Under the pieces are notes generated by a model, which did not search any database, was not told the DNA's origin, and worked only from the letters and a program-made list of their open reading frames with translations. Below, in pieces: positions 63,989-64,000 of a stretch of DNA of 64,000 nt; position 1 is the stretch's first letter; each line of letters opens with the position of its first letter. The translations under genes were made by a program, and so were the position numbers. Source of the DNA: an uncultured bacterium (GTDB taxonomy: Bacteria; Armatimonadota; UBA5829); the NCBI GenBank assembly GCA_938074205.1, contig CALJES010000012.1, positions 124,001 through 188,000 on the forward strand, written 5' to 3'.

Positions 63989-64000
63989 ATGCCAACTGTA
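63989..64000 (+). CDS. Start of the next hydrogenase operon gene (cut by window end)
   Basis: ATG 63989, about 8 bases after TAGGAGAG, reads MPTV before the window ends. Position after a HyfE-like gene suggests a HyfF/NuoN-like antiporter subunit, but four residues cannot show it. Confidence 0.4.

Overview
The window is bacterial chromosome of moderate GC content, densely packed, with frequent GTG and TTG starts and many 4-base stop/start overlaps. Several features point to a Gram-negative-type envelope: a type IV pilus alignment complex with an outer-membrane secretin, a PEP-CTERM protein, a Tat-signal aldo/keto reductase, and a DUF1559-type prepilin with the H-X9-DG tail. Together with the DUF362 protein, large secreted beta-propeller proteins and a maltose-type ABC transporter, this mix best fits Armatimonadota or a nearby phylum. 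That placement is an inference from gene content; there is no rRNA or other marker gene here. I see no tRNA, rRNA, CRISPR array, insertion sequence or phage gene.

Layout. Positions 1-8664 hold a 5'-truncated gene, a giant PilX-like pilin protein and a 1549-residue secreted propeller protein. A PEP-CTERM protein lies on the minus strand (8697-9926), the only clear minus-strand gene. It is followed by a 2547-residue secreted protein (10283-17926). Positions 18061-24749 carry pilM-pilN-pilO-pilP, a short secretin-like STN protein ending in Gly-Tyr repeats, and pilQ, closed by a strong terminator. aroB follows, a pil-aro neighbourhood also known in other phyla. Positions 25975-28984 encode a small membrane protein, a DUF362 protein and a PASTA kinase. 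The riboflavin genes (ribD, ribE, ribBA, ribH) span 30185-37252, interrupted by a secreted six-hairpin-glycosidase-like gene, with rpe upstream and an HtrA protease, a phosphodiesterase and a prepilin downstream. Positions 40166-46978 hold two aldo/keto reductases, a double-FHA membrane protein, a HAF-like secreted protein, a kinase with zinc ribbon and CD225-like domain, and a DUF2752 protein. Positions 47120-51030 encode a sugar ABC transporter whose binding protein is fused to one permease.

The most striking region is 51420-64000, continuing past the right edge: a group 4-type membrane-bound [NiFe] hydrogenase operon. Its core (NuoCD/HycE-like large subunit, NuoI-like ferredoxin, NuoB-like small subunit, two antiporter-like subunits, HyfC- and HyfE-like subunits, maturation protease) is joined to a soluble module of a formate-dehydrogenase-like molybdopterin protein, a HydB-like iron-sulfur protein and a HydG-like FAD/NAD(P)-binding protein. 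The large subunit keeps all four nickel-binding cysteines, so it should be a real hydrogenase. The formate-dehydrogenase-like subunit has Tyr where the molybdenum-binding Cys or Sec is expected, so it is probably not a formate dehydrogenase. The likely role is electron exchange between NAD(P)H and/or ferredoxin and H2, coupled to ion pumping; direction and donor cannot be read from sequence. The operon has a near-consensus promoter preceded by an inverted repeat, a structured leader and internal hairpins.
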